Part shown: positions 23,254 to 30,448 of the stretch, piece after piece
Layout of the letters: the number at the start of each line of letters is the position of its first letter
Numbering within the stretch: position 1 is the first letter of the stretch
DNA from: a virus
IMG/VR virus record: IMGVR_UViG_3300042868_006755
Location: 1-33,952 of that record
DNA: 33,952 nt
Strand: one strand, 5' to 3'
Translations under genes and position numbers: made by a program
Notes under the pieces: model-generated
What the model was told of the DNA's origin: nothing
The model's input: the letters and a program-made list of their open reading frames with translations, nothing else
The model's database searches: none

Positions 23254-23427
23254 TTAAAAGTTTTCGGGATCTAATTCTTCATTTAATAATTGTTCAAGTT
23301 TCGGTGATAAATAAACTGGTGTATTACCATTTGTGATGTCGGTTAATACCCAACCGCCACGAATGTTGTTTTCGCGGTCGGTTTCTTCGTAATCAAAGTG
23401 CAATGTTAATGTTAGTGTTGTTGTCAT
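23254..23427 (-). CDS. First gene of the minus-strand cluster, 57 aa
   Basis: The frame encodes MTTTLTLTLHFDYEETDREN followed by an acidic, beta-then-helical sequence ending DPENF. It lies directly behind the minus-strand promoter at 23451-23481 and 3 bp upstream of the membrane-protein gene, so it should be the promoter-proximal gene of the cluster. Unrecognised. Confidence 0.55.
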   Translation of the reverse strand: MTTTLTLTLHFDYEETDRENNIRGGWVLTDITNGNTPVYLSPKLEQLLNEELDPENF

Positions 23428-23450
23428 AGTTATTTAGTTTTAAATTTTGG

Positions 23451-23481
23451 CAAATATAAAGTAATCTTTTTTAAATACAAA
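23451..23481 (-). promoter_or_regulatory. Main minus-strand promoter
   Basis: On the minus strand TTTG (23481-23478), a 19-nt spacer and TATATTTG (23458-23451) match the Bacteroidota promoter consensus fully. The first start codon (23427) follows about 24 nt downstream behind an A/T-rich leader. The -33 region overlaps the upstream part of the plus-strand promoter. Confidence 0.75.
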
Positions 23482-23482
23482 T

Positions 23483-23513
23483 TTTATTTTTAAAAATATT
23501 ATTAGTAGGTTTG
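23483..23513 (+). promoter_or_regulatory. Divergent plus-strand early promoter
   Basis: TAGGTTTG at 23506-23513 matches TAnnTTTG. At the 19-nt spaced -33 position the sequence is TTTA (23483-23486), three of four consensus bases. The first plus gene starts at 23538 after a G-poor leader. The two divergent promoters touch, so they may compete or share regulation. Confidence 0.55.
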
Positions 23514-23537
23514 TCGAAACTTTTAAACACTAACACA

Positions 23538-23684
23538 ATGAACACAAAATTGTATTACATTCAACTTGAAGAAAAAATAAACAGATATATTACTGTTGAA
23601 AATCCTTTAATATTTACCTTTAATGGTATTGAGTACAGAGGTTATAGAAAAAATGGATTTATTTATATTACAACTAATACCTAA
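23538..23684 (+). CDS. First early-region gene, 48 aa
   Basis: The frame MNTKLYYIQLEEKINRYITV continues to a TAA at 23682-23684 and follows the divergent promoter. It looks beta-rich (FTFNGIEYRGYRKNGFIYI). It is short and unrecognised; the promoter, the leader and the start spacing of the next gene (4 bp after the stop) support it. Confidence 0.5.
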   Translation: MNTKLYYIQLEEKINRYITVENPLIFTFNGIEYRGYRKNGFIYITTNT

Positions 23685-23688
23685 CAAA

Positions 23689-23892
23689 ATGCAAGCAGTA
23701 ATAGAAGAAATATCAATAACATACACCCAAGAATGTGATGAATCAAGCCAAGACTGGCAGTCACTTAAAGTATTTACGGAAGATAATGGAGCAGGTAAAT
23801 ACATAGTTTTTCAAACAGAACGATGGGCTATTGACGGCATTGATGAACTGATAGAGATACTTAACGACTTTAAAACAAGGGCAGGAATATAA
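23689..23892 (+). CDS. Hypothetical early protein, 67 aa
   Basis: I choose ATG 23689 over the in-frame ATG at 23623, because the latter lies inside the upstream 48-aa gene. The protein (MQAVIEEISITYTQECDESS) is acidic with a beta-hairpin pattern followed by a C-terminal helix (IDELIEILNDFKTR). No family recognised. A leader of the type AACTAACAACATG follows it before the next gene. Confidence 0.55.
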   Translation: MQAVIEEISITYTQECDESSQDWQSLKVFTEDNGAGKYIVFQTERWAIDGIDELIEILNDFKTRAGI

Positions 23893-23913
23893 ACTAACAA
23901 AACAACTAACAAC

Positions 23914-24081
23914 ATGAAACAACTTATCCAACGCTTACTATTCGGTTACCGAAATAACCCAGCAGCCTACATACCTAAAGGAGGCGCGAAACTTACTTAC
24001 AAAGGTGGCAATGCAGAGGCCATACATTCTGCACTTGTATTAATGCAATACCAAATTAAACATGCCAAAGGAATCAATTAA
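23914..24081 (+). CDS. Hypothetical early protein, 55 aa
   Basis: The frame MKQLIQRLLFGYRNNPAAYI carries a basic amphipathic start, a Gly-rich middle (KGGAKLTYKGGNA) and a helical end. It is preceded by the A/C-rich leader AACTAACAACATG and overlaps the following HTH-like gene by 20 nt. Function unknown. Confidence 0.45.
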   Translation: MKQLIQRLLFGYRNNPAAYIPKGGAKLTYKGGNAEAIHSALVLMQYQIKHAKGIN

Positions 24082-24439
24082 AACACGCAACCGTAAGACA
24101 AGCCGCTATATTAGTGATGCTTACGTTAATATCATAAGACCCGATGTAATAGACGCTAAACACTGGGATATGTGGCTAAAACATAATGCAGGCCTTACCC
24201 AAGTTGAAATTGCAATGTTATTTCACGTTAAGAAGTTTGAAGTAGTGCAAATACTTGCAACTGTTGTGGAGCTTTTGAAATACAAACCGAAAATAATCGA
24301 AAAGGAATGGACACAAGAATTTCGTGTATGGATAGATGGGCAGTTGTTTCGCGATAAAATAAGGGCCAAACTACATGCCGCGTATAAGGTGGCAAAGAAA
24401 ACGAATACAAATCAGTTATTAATAATGTCAGAAGTATGA
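24062..24439 (+). CDS. HTH-like DNA-binding protein, 125 aa
   Basis: Residues around 43-66 (AGLTQVEIAMLFHVKKFEVV) look like a helix-turn-helix with the pattern of a turn after LTQVEIA. The N-terminus is very basic (KTRNRKTSRY), and a long helical part follows. It precedes a second HTH-like gene with a 4-nt overlap. Together they are the best candidates for early regulators, but there is no clear phage repressor family signature. Confidence 0.5.
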   Translation: MPKESIKTRNRKTSRYISDAYVNIIRPDVIDAKHWDMWLKHNAGLTQVEIAMLFHVKKFEVVQILATVVELLKYKPKIIEKEWTQEFRVWIDGQLFRDKIRAKLHAAYKVAKKTNTNQLLIMSEV

Positions 24440-24684
24440 ACATAACCGCAGAACAACCCCGAATTAAACCAAGCAAAGAACAACTTAAGCAAGAATATAA
24501 ACAGATGTTGGCATTGGTAGAACATAACGGATCAAGACCCGCGAAATGCAACCCGATTACCGAAGCGGCTAAACAATTTGGCTACACTCGGCCCGGAATA
24601 GCCAGACTTATGAATGGTAAAGTTGACCGTTGGAAGCCACAACATTTCATGATTTATGATTTTCTTAAAGCATATTTAACATAA
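24436..24684 (+). CDS. HTH-like small protein, 82 aa
   Basis: The middle (ITEAAKQFGYTRPGIARLMN, about residues 42-61) matches a helix-turn-helix in which the second helix carries the Thr-Arg-Pro-Gly recognition start. The flanks are basic. It overlaps the upstream gene as ATGA. It may regulate the promoter at 24711-24740 directly downstream, which is inference only. Confidence 0.5.
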   Translation: MNITAEQPRIKPSKEQLKQEYKQMLALVEHNGSRPAKCNPITEAAKQFGYTRPGIARLMNGKVDRWKPQHFMIYDFLKAYLT

Positions 24685-24710
24685 ATTAACAATTTAGTTG
24701 AAAATATTAT

Positions 24711-24740
24711 TTTGAGGTAATGAATTTAAGTGTACATTTG
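24711..24740 (+). promoter_or_regulatory. Bacteroidota promoter upstream of the 69-aa gene
   Basis: TTTG (24711-24714), an 18-nt spacer and TACATTTG (24733-24740) fit the promoter consensus. A leader of about 39 nt, nearly free of G and rich in CAA, precedes the start codon at 24780. Confidence 0.7.
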
Positions 24741-24779
24741 CATCAACAAATAACAAACAACAACTAAAAACAAAACAAC

Positions 24780-24989
24780 ATGAACACAGAAATTTTAAAA
24801 ACATTAAATTTACCACAAAGTTATTTAACACAAGCTGAGGCTTTTGAATTTGGTACTGGAGATAGTATTTTTCCTTTACCTGATGGAACTATGATTTGTA
24901 TATCTGAAAATCACGAATTATATATGCAATTAAGAAATGCAGGTTTTAAGACATTAATAATGCTTTATATAGAAAAACATAATCTATAA
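24780..24989 (+). CDS. Hypothetical early protein, 69 aa
   Basis: The product (MNTEILKTLNLPQSYLTQAE) is mixed with a Phe/Gly-rich middle and a short hydrophobic C-terminal helix. It has its own promoter and a CAA-rich leader, which suggests a distinct early transcript. A GC hairpin follows its stop. Unrecognised. Confidence 0.55.
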   Translation: MNTEILKTLNLPQSYLTQAEAFEFGTGDSIFPLPDGTMICISENHELYMQLRNAGFKTLIMLYIEKHNL

Positions 24990-24998
24990 CAAATCAAA

Positions 24999-25015
24999 GG
25001 GGGCTAAACACCCCC
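24999..25015 (+). terminator. GGGGG/CCCCC hairpin after the 69-aa gene
   Basis: GGGGG (24999-25003) and CCCCC (25011-25015) flank the loop CTAAACA. There is no T-run downstream on the plus strand (AATTAC), so a strong intrinsic terminator on this strand is unlikely. It may be a partial terminator, RNA-processing site or mRNA 3'-end stabiliser. On the minus strand it is followed by a T-rich tail, but no minus-strand gene lies there. Confidence 0.5.
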
Positions 25016-25044
25016 AATTACAAACCCAATAAAAACAACTAACA

Positions 25045-25365
25045 ATGCAATCAATTCACATCACAAAACAAATTACAACAGTTACAACTTGGATAAACGA
25101 TGAGCAAAAACAAAAAATTGAACACGAATCAGATTCAGCAACATTCTACTTTTGGGATGATGGCAGAATAGCAGCCTCATTTGAGGAGAAAAATGCTGCC
25201 GACATATTAAAGAAATGCGATGCTTTGGTTTCCGTAGGTTTTAATGAAATGGATTTGCCAGATGGCAACTTCATCCCTAACAATGCATTTCTCTCAATAG
25301 TGTTGTCACAATACTTGCACGTTCCAAAAATCGACACAATACACAATAATTCAAATCATAATTAA
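25045..25365 (+). CDS. Hypothetical early protein, 106 aa
   Basis: The start follows the leader CAACTAACAATG. The product (MQSIHITKQITTVTTWINDE) is beta-rich in its first half and mixed in the second, with several acidic residues. I see no motif. It precedes the DUF3127 gene, so a role in DNA metabolism is possible but unproven. Confidence 0.5.
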   Translation: MQSIHITKQITTVTTWINDEQKQKIEHESDSATFYFWDDGRIAASFEEKNAADILKKCDALVSVGFNEMDLPDGNFIPNNAFLSIVLSQYLHVPKIDTIHNNSNHN

Positions 25366-25378
25366 TACAACAAACAAA

Positions 25379-25702
25379 ATGACAATCAAAGGCACAATCA
25401 AGCGCATAGGCGCAACGACAACAGTTAGTGATGGTAAATTCTCAAAGAGAGAAATAATACTAACCACAAATGACCAGTATCCACAAATAGTATCAGTTGA
25501 ACTACAACAAAAAGCCTGCGCACTTGCAGATTCATTATCAGTTGGTCAAGACATTGAAGCTCACATCAATATTCGTGGGCGCGAATGGACATCACCACAA
25601 GGTGAGGTTAAGGTATTTAATACGATTGCTTGCTGGAAGATAGACTCAAACCCATTTACCGAAGCAGCACCCGAATCGATTTCAACAGATGACCTATTTT
25701 AA
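25379..25702 (+). CDS. DUF3127-family single-stranded-DNA-binding-like protein, 107 aa
   Basis: The sequence follows the DUF3127 pattern: MTIKGTIKRIG at the start, FSKREIILTTNDQYPQIVSV (about residues 21-40), then NIRGREWTSPQGEVKVFNTI with a final ACWKID, which together fit an OB-fold. Such proteins are thought to bind single-stranded DNA in Bacteroidota phages. It sits next to the exonuclease and replication genes. I cannot see an acidic C-terminal tail like that of classical SSB. Confidence 0.75.
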   Translation: MTIKGTIKRIGATTTVSDGKFSKREIILTTNDQYPQIVSVELQQKACALADSLSVGQDIEAHINIRGREWTSPQGEVKVFNTIACWKIDSNPFTEAAPESISTDDLF

Positions 25703-25722
25703 ACATTAATACATAACTAACA

Positions 25723-26187
25723 ATGGAACAAAAAACACATTTTAAAAAATTACGCAACCCAAATTACATCGGTGGTTGGGATTTAACCGATGCCGATAAA
25801 ACAGTTACAATAACCAAAGTTGACAAAGAAAAAGTCCACGATGGTAAAGGTGGCGAATCAGAATGCTGCATCGTTCACTTTGCCGAATGCAAACCGATGG
25901 TTGCTAATGCTACTAATTTAAAGCGCATTTCAAAACTATTGGGCAGTCCATTTATCGAAGATTGGACAAACAAACAAATAGTATTAACAACCGAAAAGGT
26001 AAGAGCATTCGGTGAAATGCACGATGCTGTGAGGGTGTCAACAAAGCCAGTTACGAAACCGACATTAAGCGGTGAAGCAATCGAAAAGGCCAAAGCAGCT
26101 ATCGCAGCGGGATCGGTTACGATTGATGCAATAAAGAAAAAATATAATGTTACTAACGAGGTGGAGGCTCAATTGACAAATGGATAA
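25723..26187 (+). CDS. Phage recombination-region protein, 154 aa
   Basis: This protein sits between the DUF3127 gene and the PD-(D/E)XK exonuclease, a position often held by a single-strand annealing or nuclease-associated protein. The N-terminal two thirds (to about residue 110) are beta-rich (GGWDLTDADKTVTITKV), and the C-terminal third contains a helical AIEKAKAAIAAGSVTIDAI segment that may bind DNA. No family can be named. It overlaps the exonuclease by 8 nt. Confidence 0.55.
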   Translation: MEQKTHFKKLRNPNYIGGWDLTDADKTVTITKVDKEKVHDGKGGESECCIVHFAECKPMVANATNLKRISKLLGSPFIEDWTNKQIVLTTEKVRAFGEMHDAVRVSTKPVTKPTLSGEAIEKAKAAIAAGSVTIDAIKKKYNVTNEVEAQLTNG

Positions 26188-26803
26188 GATATTTAAAATA
26201 CATTGCTCACAAATCGGAAAGATTATGAGCAACGCAAAAACTAAAGGCGAACTTTCAGCAACTTGCAAAACATTCTTGGCCGAATGGTATGCCAATGACC
26301 GCGAGCAGATTCATTCCAAGTACATTATGAAAGGCAACCTTGTTGAGGTTGACCTTATAGACTTTATGGCCGAGCAAATCGGACTTGGGATGGCCGAAAA
26401 AAACGAAGTAACTGTGCATAACGAATGGATGGTTGGAACGTGCGATGTTATTACGAATCACTTAATCGTGGATGTTAAGGCTGCATGGTCACGTAAAACA
26501 TTGCAGCAACAAGCTATGGAGGGAATGAATAGCGATTACGAATGGCAAGGTCGCGGTTACATGGCACTTTATGAAAGGCCTACGTTTATAGTTTTTCATG
26601 GCCTAATGAATACACCAGAGGAGGCGAATTACGATGGCGAGGTTGTTTATGATGACCTACCCGATAACGAGCGTTGGGTGGCTTATCAGGTGCAACGCGA
26701 TGTAACTATTGAGCAATTAATTATTCAGCGTGTAATTCAATGCAGAGAATGGTTGGAGGAATATGATAAAAAAATAGTTGCTACTTTGGGTAAGATTCAT
26801 TAA
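26180..26803 (+). CDS. PD-(D/E)XK exonuclease, YqaJ-like, 207 aa
   Basis: The catalytic core is visible: GTCDVI with Asp89, IVDVKAAW with Asp98 and Lys100, and a helix with QGRGYMALY (Gln123, Tyr127), the QxxxY motif of YqaJ/lambda-exonuclease-like enzymes. An upstream MKGNLVEVDLIDF section (about residues 50-62) supplies the usual early acidic residue. The enzyme would resect DNA ends for recombination-coupled replication. The final TAA lies inside the promoter box of element E1. Confidence 0.75.
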   Translation: MDKIFKIHCSQIGKIMSNAKTKGELSATCKTFLAEWYANDREQIHSKYIMKGNLVEVDLIDFMAEQIGLGMAEKNEVTVHNEWMVGTCDVITNHLIVDVKAAWSRKTLQQQAMEGMNSDYEWQGRGYMALYERPTFIVFHGLMNTPEEANYDGEVVYDDLPDNERWVAYQVQRDVTIEQLIIQRVIQCREWLEEYDKKIVATLGKIH

Positions 26804-26907
26804 GTTTGCATTGTTGTTTCGGTTCGACACTAAAGAAACATAAACTTATTGGCCTATTTAATGGAGTGTAGAAGTCGAACCCTACACAAAGTTAGATAGG
26901 CTTTTTT
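26801..26907 (+). ncRNA. Element E1: promoter box, pseudoknot-forming leader and terminator
   Basis: A TAAGTTTG box (26801-26808, TTG 20 nt upstream) opens the element. GGTTCGAC (26821-26828) is perfectly complementary to GTCGAACC (26874-26881), which lies in the loop of a hairpin GTGTAG (26866-26871)/CTACAC (26882-26887). This hairpin sits inside a stem GCCTAT (26852-26857)/ATAGGC (26896-26901) followed by T6 (26902-26907). The RNA could form a pseudoknot, or a terminator just before the gene at 26921. It may be a small RNA or a regulated leader. Element E2 at 30449 has the same plan. Confidence 0.6.
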
Positions 26908-26920
26908 AATTATTATAACT

Positions 26921-27202
26921 ATGAAATTCCCATTTGGAAAATTTAAAGGCACTTACATTGATGACATTGAAACAAGTTACCTTATTTATGCACTTGAAAA
27001 TTTTGATATGAAAGGAGATTTGTATAATGCAATAAAATTAGTAATTGCATCAAGGTTTAATATAAATCCACCAACAGTTAAAAATGTAAATTTTAAAGCA
27101 ATTTATTTAACTATGGCTAAAAGGTTTCATCCTGATAAGGGAGGAAGTAATGAAGCAATGCAAGCTATAAACGAATTTTATTATTTGTTATGCAACCAAT
27201 AA
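26921..27202 (+). CDS. DUF3820-like plus J-domain fusion, 93 aa
   Basis: The N-terminal half (MKFPFGKFKGTYIDDIETSY) resembles DUF3820 (FPFGKxKG). The C-terminal half contains FHPDKGGSNEAM with the HPD tripeptide at about residues 70-72, the hallmark of J-domains that stimulate Hsp70 ATPase. The J-domain part is short, with only its central loop and end. It could recruit host DnaK to phage complexes. The gene is visibly more AT-rich than its neighbours and lies behind element E1, suggesting recent acquisition. It overlaps the next gene by 13 nt. Confidence 0.6.
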   Translation: MKFPFGKFKGTYIDDIETSYLIYALENFDMKGDLYNAIKLVIASRFNINPPTVKNVNFKAIYLTMAKRFHPDKGGSNEAMQAINEFYYLLCNQ

Positions 27203-28071
27203 CATTCAACTATTACGAAGCCGACATCAAACGTAGCACTCCACTTGGTAGTGTTACGCTTGAATATCTAATTAACGCTATTAGGACACCTAAAAAAGAT
27301 ATCCGCAATGTATTTGAGGAGATAAGAATTGCAGAGGAAAAAAAAGACATGGCCAAAAAGCAAGCATTGAAGTCAAAACTATACTCATTTACTCCATGTG
27401 TTTATGTTAACGGCCCGCGTAAGTATTCCAACATTCAACATTGGACTGGCTTACTTGTTTTGGATTTTGACCATTTGGAAAGCGATGTGGCAGTTGAATT
27501 CAAAGAGTATTTATTTAACGAATACAAATACATCATAACCGCGTGGCTATCGGCTTCGAGGCATGGTGTTCGCGCACTGGTTAAGATTCCTATTTGCACT
27601 TCGGTAGATGAATTCAAACACTATTATGCAGGCATTGAGCGACACCTCAACTGTTATAATGGTTTTGATACCGCACCAAAGAACTGCATTTTACCGATGT
27701 TTATCAGTTACGATGCCGATATTTTACACAGAAACGATGCGCAAACTTGGTCAACAAAACATATTGAAATAGTTAGGCCTGCAGTAAAACAATACATTAT
27801 TGATGACAAAACTTCAACAATTGAACGTATTATTGCAAAAAAAATAAACGTAATTGTTGACAATGGTCATCCCCAATTGAGGGCCGCAGCTTACTTAATG
27901 GGTGGTTATGTTGGTGCTGGTTATATTGACCAACAACATGCCATTTGTGTAATGGAGCAAATGATTGATGGCAACGGTTATCTATCGCAAAAGGCATCAA
28001 TATACAAACAAACTGCAAAAGAAATGATTAACAAAGGAATTACACAACCAACTTATCTAAACAAAGCATGA
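27190..28071 (+). CDS. Primase-like protein, BT4734/VirE_N family, 293 aa
   Basis: The first 200 residues have the pattern of the BT4734/VirE N-terminal domain linked to archaeo-eukaryotic primases: LLVLDFDHL with a DxD pair (about residues 92-100), SASRHGVRALVKI (about 121-133) and the later FISYDADI (about 174-181). The C-terminal part is helical. It is followed directly by a helicase, giving a split primase-helicase pair. The activity is inferred from family and context. It overlaps the helicase by 4 nt. Confidence 0.65.
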   Translation: MQPITFNYYEADIKRSTPLGSVTLEYLINAIRTPKKDIRNVFEEIRIAEEKKDMAKKQALKSKLYSFTPCVYVNGPRKYSNIQHWTGLLVLDFDHLESDVAVEFKEYLFNEYKYIITAWLSASRHGVRALVKIPICTSVDEFKHYYAGIERHLNCYNGFDTAPKNCILPMFISYDADILHRNDAQTWSTKHIEIVRPAVKQYIIDDKTSTIERIIAKKINVIVDNGHPQLRAAAYLMGGYVGAGYIDQQHAICVMEQMIDGNGYLSQKASIYKQTAKEMINKGITQPTYLNKA

Positions 28072-29666
28072 GCGACAAATTTAAAAAACCTGAATCAAAC
28101 CCGCTTTTAAACGCGGTGGATTACTTCAATTTCTTTGGCTCATTTGTGTCAATATTTGAGGGCATAAAACAATGCAACGTAAAATCAGAAACGGAAGTAT
28201 GTTTACTTAACCCCGATAGTTTAGATCCGCAGGAACTTAACAAACCGACTTTTATTCTCAATAAGTTAAACACTATTGATGTGATGAAAAAAAATAGTTA
28301 TCGACTTGGTGTTGGGGCCAAGGTTTCTAAATTTATGGTTTTAGCCGCAGTTAAATTCCAAGGCGATTCATTTGCTGCAATGTCTTATGTTAACTTTGAA
28401 ATAATGAAATCCGATATACCTTATATTAGGGTGGGAACTGATTACTTTAAAGTTATAGCCAAAAAAGACAGATACAAATCTGAAAACACACTTCTTAAAC
28501 CTTGGAAAAAAGATGAAATAAAGCAGGACCATGGCAAACAATTACTTGGAATGATTTACAAGTTTGATGACTTTACTATTTACCCCGACAATGTCGAATA
28601 CACTCCAGTGCTTAACAACTGTTATAACCTTTACGCAAAGTTTTCGCATAAATTCGTTATTGATGAGGTTAACCAAAACGATATACCCGTAACTATGGGA
28701 TTGATACACCACATTTTTGGTGAGCAATGGGAGCTTGGTTTAAAGTATATGAAAATACTTTACGAATATCCGCGCCAAATATTGCCAGTGTTGGCCCTTG
28801 TTTCTACTGAGCGCGAAACAGGTAAAACAACTTTCTTAAATTGGATTCAAATGTTGTTTGGAGAAAATACTACCTTAATCAATCCAAGTGACCTTACAAG
28901 TAACTTTAATGATGCTTACGCAACAAAAAACATTATTATGATTGATGAAACGACCATCGATAAACAACACGCAATTGAAAAGTTAAAATCAATAGCAACT
29001 GCCAAAACAATGTCGGTTTCGCAAAAGTTTGTTAGCCATTATAGTGTGCCATTTTTTGGCAAAGTTATTTTTTGCACCAATAAAGAATCTGACTTTATGC
29101 GAATTGATGAAGAGGAAATTCGCTTTTGGGTGCGCAAAATTAAACTTATTAAAGGCAAAAAGAATACTAACATTGAAAACGATTTGTTTAATGAGATACC
29201 AAGGTTTCTTAAATATCTTATACAACTTCCTGCAATAGACTTTAGCAAATCGCGTATGGTTTTTACCAAAGATGAAATATTAACCGAATCATTGCAAGTT
29301 GTTATGGAGGAAAGCAAAGCTTGGATGCGTAAAGAAATTAAAGAGTTATTTCAGGATTATTTTGATAATAATTCTGGTATTGAATTTATTGAAGTTACTG
29401 CAAAAGATATTAAAGATCGTTGGTTTACTACTAATAATAATGCTCAAATTAATTATATTAGAAAAGTGTTAAAGGAGGAAATGAAACTTATACCATCAGA
29501 ATTGAAACGATATAAGGTTTGGCCCGATTTAGGATTTAACGAAAGAGTTGGGCAAGTGTTTACCTTTTATAATCATAACATGCCTAAAAACCAATCAGTT
29601 AATAACAATAAAGATTGTGTTGATGACCCTAATGATGAAATGCCTAAATTTGCATTTGTAAAATAA
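28068..29666 (+). CDS. Replicative primase-helicase, SF3-like ATPase, 532 aa
   Basis: The ATPase core is visible: ERETGKTT with the Walker A GKT (about residues 248-255), IIMIDE as Walker B (289-294) and later FGKVIFCTNKES, matching the conserved Asn sensor of superfamily 3 (D5/VirE-type) helicases. The N-terminal 200 residues form a separate alpha/beta domain. It unwinds DNA at the phage origin, likely the repeat region just downstream. The C-terminal part contains Asn-rich, less conserved sequence. Confidence 0.75.
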   Translation: MSDKFKKPESNPLLNAVDYFNFFGSFVSIFEGIKQCNVKSETEVCLLNPDSLDPQELNKPTFILNKLNTIDVMKKNSYRLGVGAKVSKFMVLAAVKFQGDSFAAMSYVNFEIMKSDIPYIRVGTDYFKVIAKKDRYKSENTLLKPWKKDEIKQDHGKQLLGMIYKFDDFTIYPDNVEYTPVLNNCYNLYAKFSHKFVIDEVNQNDIPVTMGLIHHIFGEQWELGLKYMKILYEYPRQILPVLALVSTERETGKTTFLNWIQMLFGENTTLINPSDLTSNFNDAYATKNIIMIDETTIDKQHAIEKLKSIATAKTMSVSQKFVSHYSVPFFGKVIFCTNKESDFMRIDEEEIRFWVRKIKLIKGKKNTNIENDLFNEIPRFLKYLIQLPAIDFSKSRMVFTKDEILTESLQVVMEESKAWMRKEIKELFQDYFDNNSGIEFIEVTAKDIKDRWFTTNNNAQINYIRKVLKEEMKLIPSELKRYKVWPDLGFNERVGQVFTFYNHNMPKNQSVNNNKDCVDDPNDEMPKFAFVK

Positions 29667-29914
29667 ACTTTTTACAAAATTATATTAATATGCTGATAAT
29701 CAATATTGTAAAAAATATGTGTAAATTTGCAAAAGCTACCTCGGTTTATATCATAATTGAAAACACCAGAGTTTATTGTAGTTATTACTTATATACTATA
29801 TATAATAATAATAATAATAATATATATAGCTACTGTAAGTAAGCATACAGCGTTGTAAAAAATCTGTAAAAAAGTTGTTAAATCCTTTGTAAAAAACCAA
29901 ATTTGTAAAAAATG
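29655..29914. other. Candidate replication origin: TTGTAAAAAA repeats and AT-rich tract
   Basis: This non-coding region after the helicase holds five copies of (T/C)TGTAAAAAA at 29706-29715, 29853-29862, 29864-29873, 29887-29896 and 29903-29912. An inverted pair TTTGTAAAA (29655-29663)/TTTTACAAA (29670-29678) carries the same core. An ATA-repeat tract (about 29802-29820) is flanked by CTATATATA (29796-29804)/TATATATAG (29821-29829). Iterons beside an easily melted tract, next to primase and helicase genes, fit an origin. Functional proof is lacking. Confidence 0.6.
29722..29729 (+). promoter_or_regulatory. Candidate promoter box TAAATTTG in the origin region
   Basis: TAAATTTG matches TAnnTTTG about 190 bp upstream of the VRR-NUC-like gene. 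No clear -33 box is seen at the right spacing. It could drive the nuclease gene or a transcript used in origin activation. AT-rich context raises the chance of a random match. Confidence 0.35.
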
Positions 29915-30442
29915 AAAATTTACACAATCCCAGAATTCGAACTTTATTACCACAACCAATACAAACGGTCAAACATGAATCAAGCGTTTTGGCAAACCTT
30001 ACCGATTGAACGATTTAACTTGAACAAAAAGAAAGTGGTTAAGAAGCGCAAAGCGGAGCTCACAACCAACCATTTGGATTTGCCAGTGAACAATGTTATC
30101 CAACCGAAAGAAACCAAAGATTCATTCAACACTAATAAGTTTACCGACCTTATTATTGCCTACCTTAAAGCAGTACATAGCTGCAATAGTGCAAGGCGCA
30201 TTAGTAGTGAGGGCAGATATAGAAAAGGCATAGGTTACATTGCAGGATTAAACAAAGGTATGGAGGATATACAATGCATATTAAGAGGCCGATTGTTTGC
30301 CATTGAAGTCAAAAGTGAAAATGATAGGCAAAGTGATGTTCAAAAAAAAAGAATGAATGAGATAAGGGCAGATAATGGAGTTTATATTATTGCAACATCA
30401 TTTGAACAATTTCAAACAGAATTGTTAGGATATTTAGAATAA
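29912..30442 (+). CDS. VRR-NUC / PD-(D/E)XK nuclease, 176 aa
   Basis: The core GMEDIQCILRGRLFAIEVKS contains Asp119, Glu132 and Lys134 in the GxxD...ExK order of VRR-NUC and related PD-(D/E)XK nucleases, followed by Gln144 (QKKRMNEIRADNG). It may process branched DNA or act as a resolvase. The start overlaps the last TTGTAAAAAA repeat. The last 30 codons have a diverged second copy at 31089-31178, beyond the HNH gene, and the end of this gene is more AT-rich than its middle, suggesting its 3' end was exchanged when the HNH cassette arrived. Confidence 0.7.
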   Translation: MKIYTIPEFELYYHNQYKRSNMNQAFWQTLPIERFNLNKKKVVKKRKAELTTNHLDLPVNNVIQPKETKDSFNTNKFTDLIIAYLKAVHSCNSARRISSEGRYRKGIGYIAGLNKGMEDIQCILRGRLFAIEVKSENDRQSDVQKKRMNEIRADNGVYIIATSFEQFQTELLGYLE

Positions 30443-30448
30443 TATTAT

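Noticed and set aside
26871-26890. T-arm-like hairpin in E1 (minus strand GGGTTCGACTT between paired arms) that could suggest a tRNA
   Set aside because: The loop is too long for a T-loop, and no acceptor stem, D-arm or anticodon arm can be built around it. Pairing with the upstream GGTTCGAC explains the sequence better.
29802-29822. (ATA)n tract as a possible CRISPR-like or satellite array
   Set aside because: It is a simple trinucleotide run without spacers, better explained as an AT-rich unwinding tract in the candidate origin.
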